Positions 15,305 through 24,126 of a stretch of 24,387 nt of DNA are shown here, one piece after another. The notes beneath the pieces were generated by a model that saw nothing but the letters and a program-made list of their open reading frames with translations, made no database searches and had not been told where the DNA came from. How positions within the stretch are numbered: the stretch's first letter is position 1; each line of letters starts with the position of its first letter. Where the stretch lies: contig JBJFGR010000013.1 in the NCBI GenBank assembly GCA_051892875.1, forward strand, positions 1-24,387, written 5' to 3'. The DNA comes from JBJFGR01 sp051892875. Lineage in GTDB: Bacteria; Pseudomonadota; Gammaproteobacteria; Enterobacterales; Succinivibrionaceae. The translations under genes and the position numbers were made by a program.

Positions 15305-17026
15305 TTAAAAAGTCTGAATAATTTTTGCTTCTCTTATAATCAAATTAAAACTAGAATCATTGCTATTTCTACAAGCATCAAAGCTATATATTGCTTGAAT
15401 AACTCTAGCCCTTTGACTACTCCACAATTCTTTATCATAATTAAAATATACAGCTCTGACCTCGTTACCATTATCCAATCTTAGATTGAAACTAAGTAAT
15501 TTATCGCTAACCATCATTTGACGAGATACATAAAATATCCCATCAAAATTTGGACTTGGAAAATCCATTCCCCAAGGTTGATCAAAAACTACAGCTCTCA
15601 CAAAACTTGGTGAAAAATAAACATTAGGTAACGCCCCGTCGGTAATATATATAGGCTCTTCATCCTTTAATAAGTTTCTATTTTTTGTAAGATCTTTATC
15701 AAAAATTTCTTTAAAAACTGATAAATTATCAGCATCGATAGTCAATCCTGCAGCTCCTTTATGCCCACCAAAAGCTAATAACAACTCAGGATGTTCATCA
15801 TTAATTCTACTTAAACCTTCTTGAATATGATAGTAATCTGTAGATCTTGCAGATCCCGCTAATTTATTATCATTTATTGGAGCAAATACGATAACAGGAA
15901 CCCCGTATTTATCTTTTAACTTCGCAGCAATAATACCAATTACACCGACATTATATTCTTTTCCATAAACAATAATACTTGATTTTATTTGTTTTTGATT
16001 TGAGATTTGAAATAAAGCATCCGACATCATTTGCTTTTCAATATCTTTACGTTTATTGTTGAAAGCATATAAAATATTTGCCTGAACCTTTGCTTCATTT
16101 ACATCTTTTGCCAACAAACAATCTACACCATACTTCATTTCAGCTATTCTACCTGCTGAATTTAACAATGGAGAAATAACATAGCTAATATCTGAACTTT
16201 TAAAATTTGCACAATTACCACCATTAATTCTAATTAAATGTTCCACCCCTTTAGATGTAGTTTTTTTTCTAATTAAACCTATTCCATAATTAACCATAAG
16301 TCTATTATTATAATCAAGAGGAACCATATCTGATATTGTTCCAATAGCAACTAAATCTAAATAATTAGACATTATTGGAATAGCAATATTATTTTTTTCA
16401 AAAAATTTTTTTGATTTTAGCTCTGTTCTTACTTTTATTAAAACGTAAAAAATAACACCTACACCTGCGAGATTCTTAGACGGAAATGGGCAGTCATTCT
16501 GCTTAGGATTTACAATAGCATTAGCATTAGGTAATGCTCTAGATGGTATATGATGATCCGTCACCACAACATCTATTCCTAACGTTCTTGCTAAATTAAT
16601 CGATTCATTTGCACAAATACCATTATCAACAGTTATAATCAAATCAACATTATCATCTTTAGCTTTTTTTACTATATTATTATTTATTCCATAACCTTCT
16701 TCATGTCTGTTAGGGATATAATAATCCACATTTTTATATGATATTTCCTGAAAAAAACGCATTGCTAATGCTGTGCTTGTTGCACCATCAGTATCATAAT
16801 CGCCAATTATTCTTATTTTTTTATTTAAAGATATGGCATCTGCTAATATACAACAAGCCTCATCTATTCCTTTTAATGTAGGAGGCAATAGATTTTGAAT
16901 GTCATATATCAAATCAGATTTTGTGGTTATACCTCTAGTTATGAATAAATTTGCAAATATAGGATCTAAATTCCATTCCTTTGCTAAATCTTTATCATTA
17001 TCAGATTTTCTATGTTCAATTTTCAT
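15305..17026 (-). CDS. recJ: Single-stranded-DNA exonuclease RecJ
   Basis: RecJ is a 5'-3' single-strand DNA exonuclease used in recombination, base excision and mismatch repair. The 573-residue protein (E. coli 577) shows the DHH phosphoesterase motifs: IIGDYDTDGATSTALA (motif I), VDNGICA, VVTDHHIPS (DHH motif III), LDLVAIGTISDMVPLD, and NSAGRIAEM. The DHHA1 part carries AFGGHKGAAGLTI, and a C-terminal OB-like domain completes the protein. It stands alone on the minus strand, convergent with the ComFB-like gene and divergent from the EIICB-like gene. The ATG at 17026 has no evident Shine-Dalgarno, but the N-terminus aligns with the family. MutL (8 kb away) is a functional partner in mismatch repair. 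Confidence 0.96.
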   Translation of the reverse strand: MKIEHRKSDNDKDLAKEWNLDPIFANLFITRGITTKSDLIYDIQNLLPPTLKGIDEACCILADAISLNKKIRIIGDYDTDGATSTALAMRFFQEISYKNVDYYIPNRHEEGYGINNNIVKKAKDDNVDLIITVDNGICANESINLARTLGIDVVVTDHHIPSRALPNANAIVNPKQNDCPFPSKNLAGVGVIFYVLIKVRTELKSKKFFEKNNIAIPIMSNYLDLVAIGTISDMVPLDYNNRLMVNYGIGLIRKKTTSKGVEHLIRINGGNCANFKSSDISYVISPLLNSAGRIAEMKYGVDCLLAKDVNEAKVQANILYAFNNKRKDIEKQMMSDALFQISNQKQIKSSIIVYGKEYNVGVIGIIAAKLKDKYGVPVIVFAPINDNKLAGSARSTDYYHIQEGLSRINDEHPELLLAFGGHKGAAGLTIDADNLSVFKEIFDKDLTKNRNLLKDEEPIYITDGALPNVYFSPSFVRAVVFDQPWGMDFPSPNFDGIFYVSRQMMVSDKLLSFNLRLDNGNEVRAVYFNYDKELWSSQRARVIQAIYSFDACRNSNDSSFNLIIREAKIIQTF

Positions 17027-17067
17027 AATATAAATTAGTGATAAAATATTATTTGTTTTTTAAAAAA

Positions 17068-17094
17068 AACGATTTTATGGTAAAATGCATCGTT
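17068..17094. promoter_or_regulatory. Dyad in the recJ / EIICB-like divergent region
   Basis: AACGAT (17068-17073) and ATCGTT (17089-17094) form an inverted repeat, with inner TTTA/TAAA arms around TGG. A TAAAAT -10-like hexamer (17081-17086) for the plus-strand gene lies within the dyad. It could be an operator. No factor is identifiable. Confidence 0.35.
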
Positions 17095-17126
17095 ACTCAT
17101 AAAATAATTTTTATTTTTAAATCTAC

Positions 17127-18524
17127 ATGTCAATTAATATCCAAAATAGAATTATATTAGTAATTTTACCGATATTGTGCTTTACGATACAATCGTTCTC
17201 TACTGGTGATGTATTACTAGCATTAAATGGTTTTATAAATAATCATTCAATGCTACTTTGTTTATTTTTTGCCTGTACTTTGGTATATATATTACCTACA
17301 AGCAACAAAAAATGGCTAATTTCATGCACTATACTTTCTTTCTATTTGATTAATTATACAATATCTGTATTTAATTCTACATACTTTATGTCATCATTGC
17401 CATCGGTATTTTTAGCCCCCTTAACAGCTTGTATATTAATACCCAAACATAAAAATAATAACAGCATAAAATCAATTTTTTATGCAAACTACAGTCTATC
17501 TATTATATTTATTGTTGGTATCAGTTTTTTATTAGGTGTTTCTACTGTCATTTTACATAACTACATCCAAAGCATTATCAATATTGCCTATATTCAAAAA
17601 GTATATAACGACAGCTACTCATTTATATATGGACTAATATACCAATTCACAAAAACCTTTGGTTTTGGTGATTTTATTTTAGATATTCGCAGAATTGATG
17701 AAAAATCAACTATTACACAAACTTTTTATGCAACATCAATTATTATTAATTTTTTTGCAATCCCAGGAATTATTTTAGCTCTTATTACTAAACAAAAACC
17801 TAAAAGAAGATTGTTTCATTTTTTATTATTAATTACTAGTATTTTATCAGCAAACAATACTTATGCCTTAAGCCTAATACTGATTTACATATTATGGATG
17901 TATCCAGCGATTTACGGAATATTTCTAATATTAAGCCTTGTATTTTATACTTTGTCATACTATCTAGATTTGAATATGCTGTTATCATATAATTGTTTTG
18001 AAAAATACAGTCATGTTTTAGGTCATATTTTAGATGGTAATAAACTATTTTGGCTATACAGTTCTTTAGTTTTTTTAGCAAACTACTTTTTTACATTACT
18101 AACAATAGAAAAAAAGAAAAAATACATACAACATAATAAACAAAATTTAAGAATACTAAAACCTATTATCATTGATATCTCAGATAATAATAACGAATCA
18201 CAAGATTACAGTTCATTTGTATTCTTTTTAATAAAACAAATAGGTGGTTTCAATAATATCCAACATTTAGAACTTAAAGACGATAAATTATATTTCACAA
18301 TATTAAATAAAAAACAAATTCATACTAATGATTTTAAAGAAATATCAGCTATAATCTCATATCAATACTCCACAGAAGATGAATTCATATTCATTATTCA
18401 ATTAAAGAAACATGCTGATATCATTTATTCTCAAATAATATATTTTGCTCAAAGGCTATTAATAGATTTAGAAACAAGATATAAGAAAATCACTAAATAT
18501 GAATTACCATTTGATAAATTATAG
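17127..18524 (+). CDS. Degenerate PTS EIICB-like membrane protein (glucose/GlcNAc family)
   Basis: This 465-residue protein is unusual. Residues 1-335 hold about ten membrane segments and follow the layout of the glucose-superfamily EIIC (NagE/PtsG). Residues 151-182 resemble the EIIC FIYGxxxRxLxPxGLHH region but read GFGD where the catalytic-region GLHH should be. Residues 201-228 (YATSIIINFFAIPGIILA, then LITKQKPKRR) match the FMxGFFPIMMFGLPAAALA + basic loop. The GITEP sugar-binding motif is replaced by SANNTY (241-246). Residues 371-450 resemble EIIB (QIGGFNNIQHLELKDDKLYF), but Lys384 stands where the phosphorylated Cys should be. Sugar transport is therefore unlikely; a sensory role or decay is inferred. 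No Shine-Dalgarno is evident. It overlaps the prmA ribosome site. Confidence 0.62.
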   Translation: MSINIQNRIILVILPILCFTIQSFSTGDVLLALNGFINNHSMLLCLFFACTLVYILPTSNKKWLISCTILSFYLINYTISVFNSTYFMSSLPSVFLAPLTACILIPKHKNNNSIKSIFYANYSLSIIFIVGISFLLGVSTVILHNYIQSIINIAYIQKVYNDSYSFIYGLIYQFTKTFGFGDFILDIRRIDEKSTITQTFYATSIIINFFAIPGIILALITKQKPKRRLFHFLLLITSILSANNTYALSLILIYILWMYPAIYGIFLILSLVFYTLSYYLDLNMLLSYNCFEKYSHVLGHILDGNKLFWLYSSLVFLANYFFTLLTIEKKKKYIQHNKQNLRILKPIIIDISDNNNESQDYSSFVFFLIKQIGGFNNIQHLELKDDKLYFTILNKKQIHTNDFKEISAIISYQYSTEDEFIFIIQLKKHADIIYSQIIYFAQRLLIDLETRYKKITKYELPFDKL

Positions 18525-18533
18525 GATAAAATT

Positions 18534-19409
18534 ATGCCTTGGATTCAAATAAAAATTGGTACAACTGAAAAAAAAGCTAAAAAAATTAGTACCATTCTAT
18601 CTGGTTTTGGAGCCGCTTGCGTTACTTTTATGGATACTGTAGACAATCCTGTATATGAACCCTTACCAGGAGAAACAATACTTTGGACAAAAACAACTGT
18701 AATCGGATTATTTGAAGCTGATGTTAATCCCAAACCTATTACCGACTTCATTTATGAACATTATCAAGATAGTGTTACTTATAAGGTTGAACAATTAGAA
18801 GATAAAGATTGGGTTAGAGAATGGATGGATCAATTTAAACCAATAAAATGTGGTACTAAACTATGGATTTGTCCAAGTTGGTGCGATATTCCTGACACTA
18901 ATGCTGTCAATGTTATGTTAGATCCTGGATTAGCTTTCGGAACAGGAACCCACCCTACAACCTTTATGTGTTTAAATTGGTTAGATAGTATAGATTTAAC
19001 AAATAAATCTGTAATTGATTTTGGTTGTGGTTCTGGTATTCTTGCGGTAAGTGCTCTTAAGTTAGGAGCCAACAAAGTTGTAGGTATTGATATTGACCAA
19101 CAAGCAATAGATGCTAGCCTAGACAATGCTACAAGAAACGGTGTACATGAAAAAATTGAATTATATCTACCAAAAGACCAACCTCAAAATCTACAAGCAG
19201 ACGTTCTTGTTGCCAATATTTTAGCAGGACCTCTTAGAGAATTAGCACCAACAATTGCAAACATGGTGAAAAAAGGAGGTTTATTTGCTATCAGTGGTAT
19301 AATTGATACACAAGCAGATGAAATGAAAAATATTTATTCTCAATGGTTCAATATCGATTCTATCATATATAAAGATGAATGGTGCCGAATCAGTGGATCA
19401 AAAAAATAA
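18534..19409 (+). CDS. prmA: Ribosomal protein L11 methyltransferase
   Basis: PrmA trimethylates ribosomal protein L11 at several positions using S-adenosylmethionine. The 291-residue protein (E. coli 293) has the N-terminal L11-recognition domain (MPWIQIKIGTTEKKA, VYEPLPGE, VEQLEDKDWVREWMDQFKP), then the methyltransferase domain with the family hallmark NVMLDPGLAFGTGTHPTT. The SAM loop VIDFGCGSGILAV, GIDIDQQAID and VANILAGPLRELAP follow. AGGA eight bases upstream of the ATG overlaps the stop region of the EIICB-like gene (9-base gap), so the two are probably co-transcribed. In many gammaproteobacteria dusB-fis follows prmA; here a BREX-like ATPase does. Confidence 0.97.
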   Translation: MPWIQIKIGTTEKKAKKISTILSGFGAACVTFMDTVDNPVYEPLPGETILWTKTTVIGLFEADVNPKPITDFIYEHYQDSVTYKVEQLEDKDWVREWMDQFKPIKCGTKLWICPSWCDIPDTNAVNVMLDPGLAFGTGTHPTTFMCLNWLDSIDLTNKSVIDFGCGSGILAVSALKLGANKVVGIDIDQQAIDASLDNATRNGVHEKIELYLPKDQPQNLQADVLVANILAGPLRELAPTIANMVKKGGLFAISGIIDTQADEMKNIYSQWFNIDSIIYKDEWCRISGSKK

Positions 19410-19410
19410 T

Positions 19411-19438
19411 TTGCAAATACATGCAATAAAAATATAAT
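19411..19438 (+). promoter_or_regulatory. Candidate promoter of the BrxD-like gene
   Basis: TTGCAA (19411-19416, 4 of 6) and a perfect TATAAT (19433-19438) are separated by 16 bases, directly after the prmA stop codon. This suggests that the ATPase gene can be expressed independently of prmA. Confidence 0.5.
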
Positions 19439-19473
19439 TATTCTTAATAAGTTATTTATATAGGATGAATCAA

Positions 19474-20790
19474 ATGGCTTTTAAGCTTAGACCTAGAGAA
19501 AGAGATGCTATAATTCAATCATTAAGATCTGGGGTAACTCCGAGATCAGGTTTGCAGTATATTCAAGTAGGAAGAGTAAAAGAGGTATCAGCAATTATTA
19601 AAGATTTAGATTGTGTAGCTGATAAAGGAAGTACATTCAAACTTATTGTTGGAGATTTTGGTGCAGGTAAAAGCTTTTTCATACAGTTAGTAAAAAATAT
19701 TGCCCTAGAAAAAGGGCTTGTAACAATGGTTGCAGATCTAGCCCCTGACAGAAGACTCCAGGCAACTAATGGTCAAGCTTTAAATCTCTACCAAGAATTA
19801 TCAAAAAACATTTCAACAAGAGCAAAACCAGACGGAAACGCACTTAACTCAATAGTAGAAAAGTTTATCACAAATGCTCGCGCTGAGGCAGAAGAAACTA
19901 AACAAGATTGTCAAACTGTGATAAAAAATAAGCTAGCATTTTTAAATGATTACGTTGGCGGTTTTGATTTTTCATTAGTTATTCAAGCTTATTGGAAAGG
20001 ATATGATACAGGTAATCAAGATCTAATGAACTGTGCTATCAAATGGTTACGTGGTGAATATCATACAAAAATTGAAGCAAAAAATGAACTTGGCGTAAGA
20101 ACTATCATTGATGATGCTTCTGTATATGATTTTTATAAACTGCTAAGTTCTTTTGTTCAGGCTGCTGGTTATAAAGGTTTAATTATCTGTATGGATGAAA
20201 TGGTTAATCTTTATAAAATATACAATATTCGTTCTCGTGAAGCTAATTACGAACAAATTCTTCGTATTATCAACGACTGTTTGCAAGGTACTGTAAGTGG
20301 TCTTGGTTTTATCATGGGTGGTACTCCTGATTTTCTAGAAGATCCTAGAAAAGGTTTATTTAGTTACGAAGCATTACGTTCAAGATTGGCCCCAAATTCA
20401 TTCGCAAAAACAGTGGGAATTAATGATTTAAGTGGTCCCGTAATGTATTTAAATAACTTAACACCAGAAGAGTTATATGTGTTATTAGATAATTTAAGAA
20501 AGGTTTTTGCTTATTACGATGAATCGAAGTATCTCGTACCTGATGAAGCTTTACCTCAATTTCTCTATCATTGTTCAAAAATAATTGGCGAATCATATTT
20601 CAAAACTCCTCGAAATACAATAAAAGCCTTTGTTGATTTTTTATCTATATTAGAACAAAATCAGGAAATAAGATGGCAAGATTTGCTAAAGGATATCAAT
20701 ATATCATTAGATACAGACTCAAGCAGTGATTTAAATATTGATGATGACGAAAGCGATAACTCCGATGATTTATCAACATTTTCATTATAA
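19474..20790 (+). CDS. BrxD-like P-loop ATPase (DUF2791 family)
   Basis: This 438-residue cytosolic AAA-like ATPase resembles the BREX-associated BrxD/DUF2791 group. Walker A GDFGAGKSFF is at about residues 60-69, Walker B LIICMDE at about 236-242. A sensor-like IMGGTPDF precedes an Arg-rich SYEALRSRLAP, and the N-terminus PRERDAIIQSLRSGVTPRSGLQYIQVGR is typical. The C-terminus ends in an acidic, Ser/Asp-rich tail of about 25 residues. An in-frame ATG at 19465 is part of the AGGATG ribosome site for the ATG at 19474, which decides the start. It is encoded just before an Lhr-like helicase, a pairing seen in BREX-related loci. Its substrate is unknown. I recall relatives sitting beside TerB-domain proteins, but none is present here. 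Confidence 0.82.
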   Translation: MAFKLRPRERDAIIQSLRSGVTPRSGLQYIQVGRVKEVSAIIKDLDCVADKGSTFKLIVGDFGAGKSFFIQLVKNIALEKGLVTMVADLAPDRRLQATNGQALNLYQELSKNISTRAKPDGNALNSIVEKFITNARAEAEETKQDCQTVIKNKLAFLNDYVGGFDFSLVIQAYWKGYDTGNQDLMNCAIKWLRGEYHTKIEAKNELGVRTIIDDASVYDFYKLLSSFVQAAGYKGLIICMDEMVNLYKIYNIRSREANYEQILRIINDCLQGTVSGLGFIMGGTPDFLEDPRKGLFSYEALRSRLAPNSFAKTVGINDLSGPVMYLNNLTPEELYVLLDNLRKVFAYYDESKYLVPDEALPQFLYHCSKIIGESYFKTPRNTIKAFVDFLSILEQNQEIRWQDLLKDINISLDTDSSSDLNIDDDESDNSDDLSTFSL

Positions 20791-20817
20791 TTGATATAGC
20801 TTTTCAATTATTAGATT

Positions 20818-20841
20818 AAAGGACTTATTAAAGTCCTTTTT
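20818..20841 (+). terminator. Intrinsic terminator between the BrxD-like gene and the helicase gene
   Basis: Arms AAAGGACTT and AAGTCCTTT (9 bp, 4-base loop) are followed by TTC after a run of T. It is a good rho-independent terminator, only 32 bases before the helicase ATG. The helicase must depend on read-through or on a promoter not obvious in the remaining 32 bases. Confidence 0.75.
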
Positions 20842-20873
20842 CGTTAGATATCAGCACTTAAAAGAAATATAAA

Positions 20874-23054
20874 ATGGATACAAATATAAATTTACTACAC
20901 CCCTTAGTGATAAAATGGTTATATAGGCAAAGATGGGAAAAACTACACGATATTCAAGAAAAATCAATTCCCATAATTATAAAAGGTAAAGACGATGTAA
21001 TCATTAGTGCAGCTACTGCTAGCGGAAAAACAGAAGCAGCTCTTTTACCTGCTTGCACTAATCTTTTAAATAATAAAACTGAAGGTGTTCAAATTTTATA
21101 TATTAGTCCACTAAAAGCTCTTATTAATGACCAGGCAAAAAGAATTGAGCCTTTAGGTGATTTTTTAAATATAAAGGTAACTCCGTGGCATGGAGATATT
21201 AATCACAGTCATAAGAAAAAAACAATTAACAATCCTTCAGGTATAATACTAATTACACCTGAATCATTAGAATCTTTGTTTATGAATAATAACCAATGGT
21301 GTACATCTTCTTTTAAAAATCTTAAATACCTAATTATAGACGAATTCCATGCCTTTATAGGCACTCAAAGAGGTTATCAACTGCTAAGTCTACTTCATAG
21401 ATTAGAAATAATGACCAATAGAAGCATCCCTAGAATTGCTTTAAGTGCAACTCTAAGTAATATTAATGCTGTAAAAAAATGGTTGCGACCTAACTCAAAT
21501 AACACAATTTATACTATACAAGGTGACGAAAATAAAAAAGGAATAAAACTACAAATAAAAGGATATAAACAAGATATATCAGTTTTAGAACAAGAAAAAA
21601 TTGGGAACTATAAAAATATAGCTATTGATATATTTAAAATTTGTAGAGGAAGCTCTAATCTTGTCTTTGTAAATAGTAGATCTTGTGCTGAATACATCAC
21701 AACTACTCTAAATAAATTATCAGAACAAAACAATTTACCAAATGAGTTTTTTACTCACCATAGCAGTCTCTCAAAAGATATTCGAGAAAGTATTGAAAAC
21801 AGATTAAAAGAAGGAAGACTACCCACTACTGCTATATGCACTCAAACTCTAGAATTAGGAATAGACATAGGTGATATAACATCCATATCTCAAATTCAAG
21901 CTCCGCAGTCCGTAGCAAGTTTAAGACAACGAATAGGGCGAGCAGGTCGGAGAGATAAAACAGCTATCTTAAGATTATTTATTCCAGAAATTACTGTAAA
22001 TAATACTAGCGCAAATACTATTTCAAGTGAATTATGTGATGAAACCTTTTTATCTACCGCTATGATCGAATTAGTATTAAATAGATGGTTCGAACCTCCT
22101 ACAAAACAAGAATACGCACTATCTACACTAATACAACAAACACTTAGTGTTATTACCCAATATGGAAGTGTTAGTGCTCAAAAATTATGGTTGCTATTAT
22201 GCAAAACAGGACCATTCAATATTGTATCTCAAAAAAACTATGCTGACCTACTAAGATGCCTTGGCCAAAAAGATTTGATTACCCAAATGAATAATAAAGA
22301 GTTAGTATTGGGATTAAACGGGGAAAAGTTAATATCAAACTATAGTTTCTATAGTTCCTTCAAAGACCACGAAGAATATACCATAGACAACAACGGAACA
22401 AAGATTGGAACAATACCATTAGTTCAACCCTTATCCATAGGAGATACTTTCTTATTTGCAGGAAAAGGCTGGGAAGTTATTTTTGTAAATAATGAAAAAC
22501 ATCAAATTTTAGTAAAAAATTATAATCAAGAAACATCTCCTTTAATTTTAGATGGAGGAATTGGGGCAATACACGATGCAATACGTGAAAAAATGTATGA
22601 ACTATATTTAAAAAATTCACCACCTGTATACCTAGACAAAATAGCAAAAGAACACTATTTAATCGGAAAAAATGCATTTTTTAAATACGGATTAGATAAA
22701 AAAAATTACATTGAAAATAAACATGGCATCGGAATATTTACATGGAAAGGCGATACCATTATTAATACTATTATCCAACTACTCAAAACTCAAAACATAA
22801 AAGCTAAAAAAAATGGAAGTTGCATATTTATTGAAGGAGGTTCTTTATACAATTTAAAACAAGCAATTAATAAATTACTAAATAATGAAATGCCAAAAGA
22901 ACAAGAATTAGCAAAAAAAGTTGTCAATATAGAACTTGAAAAGTATGATCATTTGCTTTCTGAAGAATTGTTAACACTACAATATGGTACTAAAAATTTT
23001 AATATAAAAGAAGCTATAACCTTTATTAAAAATTTAAATAATCAACTAGGATAA
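20874..23054 (+). CDS. Lhr-like superfamily 2 DEAD/DEAH-box helicase (BrxHI-like)
   Basis: This 726-residue ATP-dependent helicase contains the Q-motif region HDIQEKSI, motif I AATASGKT (46-53), Ia YISPLKALINDQ, Ib TPESLES, motif II DEFH (156-159), III SAT (191-193), IV LVFVNSRS, V TQTLELGIDIGD and VI QRIGRAGRR (362-370). DEFH and the spacing place it with Lhr-like helicases, such as the BREX helicase BrxHI, not RecQ or RecG. Residues from about 400 on form a family C-terminal region with a winged-helix-like segment (ITQYGSVSAQKLWLLLCKTGPF). The start is ATG at 20874 with only a weak AAAGAAA upstream. Together with the ATPase it makes an ATPase-helicase pair; the role in phage defence is inferred from family only. 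Confidence 0.87.
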   Translation: MDTNINLLHPLVIKWLYRQRWEKLHDIQEKSIPIIIKGKDDVIISAATASGKTEAALLPACTNLLNNKTEGVQILYISPLKALINDQAKRIEPLGDFLNIKVTPWHGDINHSHKKKTINNPSGIILITPESLESLFMNNNQWCTSSFKNLKYLIIDEFHAFIGTQRGYQLLSLLHRLEIMTNRSIPRIALSATLSNINAVKKWLRPNSNNTIYTIQGDENKKGIKLQIKGYKQDISVLEQEKIGNYKNIAIDIFKICRGSSNLVFVNSRSCAEYITTTLNKLSEQNNLPNEFFTHHSSLSKDIRESIENRLKEGRLPTTAICTQTLELGIDIGDITSISQIQAPQSVASLRQRIGRAGRRDKTAILRLFIPEITVNNTSANTISSELCDETFLSTAMIELVLNRWFEPPTKQEYALSTLIQQTLSVITQYGSVSAQKLWLLLCKTGPFNIVSQKNYADLLRCLGQKDLITQMNNKELVLGLNGEKLISNYSFYSSFKDHEEYTIDNNGTKIGTIPLVQPLSIGDTFLFAGKGWEVIFVNNEKHQILVKNYNQETSPLILDGGIGAIHDAIREKMYELYLKNSPPVYLDKIAKEHYLIGKNAFFKYGLDKKNYIENKHGIGIFTWKGDTIINTIIQLLKTQNIKAKKNGSCIFIEGGSLYNLKQAINKLLNNEMPKEQELAKKVVNIELEKYDHLLSEELLTLQYGTKNFNIKEAITFIKNLNNQLG

Positions 23055-23066
23055 AAGATATAAGAA

Positions 23067-23094
23067 GCTTAACCATATTTTAATATGGTTAAGC
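23067..23094. terminator. Convergent hairpin between helicase and BrxR-like genes
   Basis: Perfect 13-bp arms (23067-23079 and 23082-23094, GCTTAACCATATT) surround a 2-base loop. It lies 12 bases from both stop codons. The minus strand has a T-rich trailer (TTCTTATATCTTTT), the plus strand does not, so it should act best on the regulator transcript. Confidence 0.6.
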
Positions 23095-23105
23095 CAAACT
23101 AAGTA

Positions 23106-24014
23106 CTAGTCTTCAAAATTACTTAAAATAGCAATATCCTTTTTGTTTTTCAAAACTACTTGATATTTATAAGGTTCAGCTTTTTCAATATCATCATTAT
23201 CATCAATTCTTAAATTCAAAGTTTGTAAGGTGTAAAATAATAAAGCTTGTCTACACTTATATACAACTTCACCATTTTCCATTCCATAATCTAATTCAAC
23301 AGCCTTCTTCTGACTATCTGATAAATACGGATTTGGCATAATGTGAAGAGAAACAATAAAATTCCACTGCATATCCTCGTTTGGATCCACAGGAGATTCT
23401 TCAACTTTACCAGTAGATAAAATTCTAGATAAAACAAAATCTCTAAATGTATCCTTAGAATGACAATAAGCTCTTACGTGCCATCTTATTCCATCAAAAC
23501 CAAAAGAATGAGGTGAAATTAAGCGTGTAGAAGGCTCTAAAGAACTCATTGATTGATAAGAAATACGAATTGCCTTATGATTATTAATACAATAAACAAT
23601 ATTTGACAAAACATCAAAATCAATATGTCTCTTTGGAGGCATAAAACAAGCAACATTAGGAGCTTTATCAAGATAATTTGATTGAGGGTTCAAATTACCC
23701 ATAGCATTTAAATACAAATCATTTAAATATGAAGCAGGCTGGCAAATTTTATACAAAGGCTTATACTTGCTAGAACGAACATACAACTTATAATGTCTAT
23801 CATAAACTAAATTACCAGGAGCCATTTCTAGATATTTAGAAAGATCAAGAGAAGATTGAGGAACTGAAATTCCAAAAAAATCAACTAAATCTGAACGATT
23901 TATATGACCATTCCAACATAATCTGTAATCAATAAATTCTAGTCTACGTTCCTGACTCCATTTGCTAGTTCCTGGCTTTGGTGCATTAGACTTTTTAGAT
24001 AATACAACAGGCAT
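23106..24014 (-). CDS. BrxR-like winged-helix / WYL-domain transcriptional regulator
   Basis: This 302-residue regulator resembles the BrxR/CapW group that controls BREX, CBASS and other defence loci. The N-terminal winged helix-turn-helix covers about 18-75 (RRLEFIDYRLCWNGHINRSD, then LVDFFGISVPQSSLDLSKY). The WYL domain covers about 130-205 (ISYQSMSS, LISPHSFGFDGIRWHVRAYC, FRDFVLSRI), and a WCX-type C-terminal domain covers about 215-300. The RRLEFIDYRLxWxGxxNRSDLVxFFGIS pattern is specific to this group. GAGGAG seven bases before the ATG at 24014 is a strong ribosome site. It faces the helicase gene tail to tail. By family, it probably represses a nearby promoter, including its own, in response to an unknown ligand. 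Confidence 0.87.
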   Translation of the reverse strand: MPVVLSKKSNAPKPGTSKWSQERRLEFIDYRLCWNGHINRSDLVDFFGISVPQSSLDLSKYLEMAPGNLVYDRHYKLYVRSSKYKPLYKICQPASYLNDLYLNAMGNLNPQSNYLDKAPNVACFMPPKRHIDFDVLSNIVYCINNHKAIRISYQSMSSLEPSTRLISPHSFGFDGIRWHVRAYCHSKDTFRDFVLSRILSTGKVEESPVDPNEDMQWNFIVSLHIMPNPYLSDSQKKAVELDYGMENGEVVYKCRQALLFYTLQTLNLRIDDNDDIEKAEPYKYQVVLKNKKDIAILSNFED

Positions 24015-24100
24015 TATAAACTCCTCAATTAATAAATTTTAATAAAATAAAAGCTTAATATTTTATATATTTAAATAAATTGTAAAAATACTTAAAGATA

Positions 24101-24126
24101 ATCATATAATAAAAATATTATAAGAT
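24101..24126 (-). promoter_or_regulatory. Candidate BrxR-like operator / promoter dyad
   Basis: ATCATATAAT (24101-24110) and ATTATAAGAT (24117-24126) form an inverted repeat matching at 9 of 10 positions with a 6-base centre. On the minus strand it contains perfect TATAAT. It is 87 bases upstream of the BrxR-like start. BrxR-type dimers bind imperfect inverted repeats, so an autoregulatory site is plausible, but base composition makes chance dyads likely. Confidence 0.35.

Noticed and set aside
18830..19126. 98-codon minus-strand open frame opposite prmA
   Set aside because: It is antisense to the conserved methyltransferase core of PrmA and has no recognisable feature.
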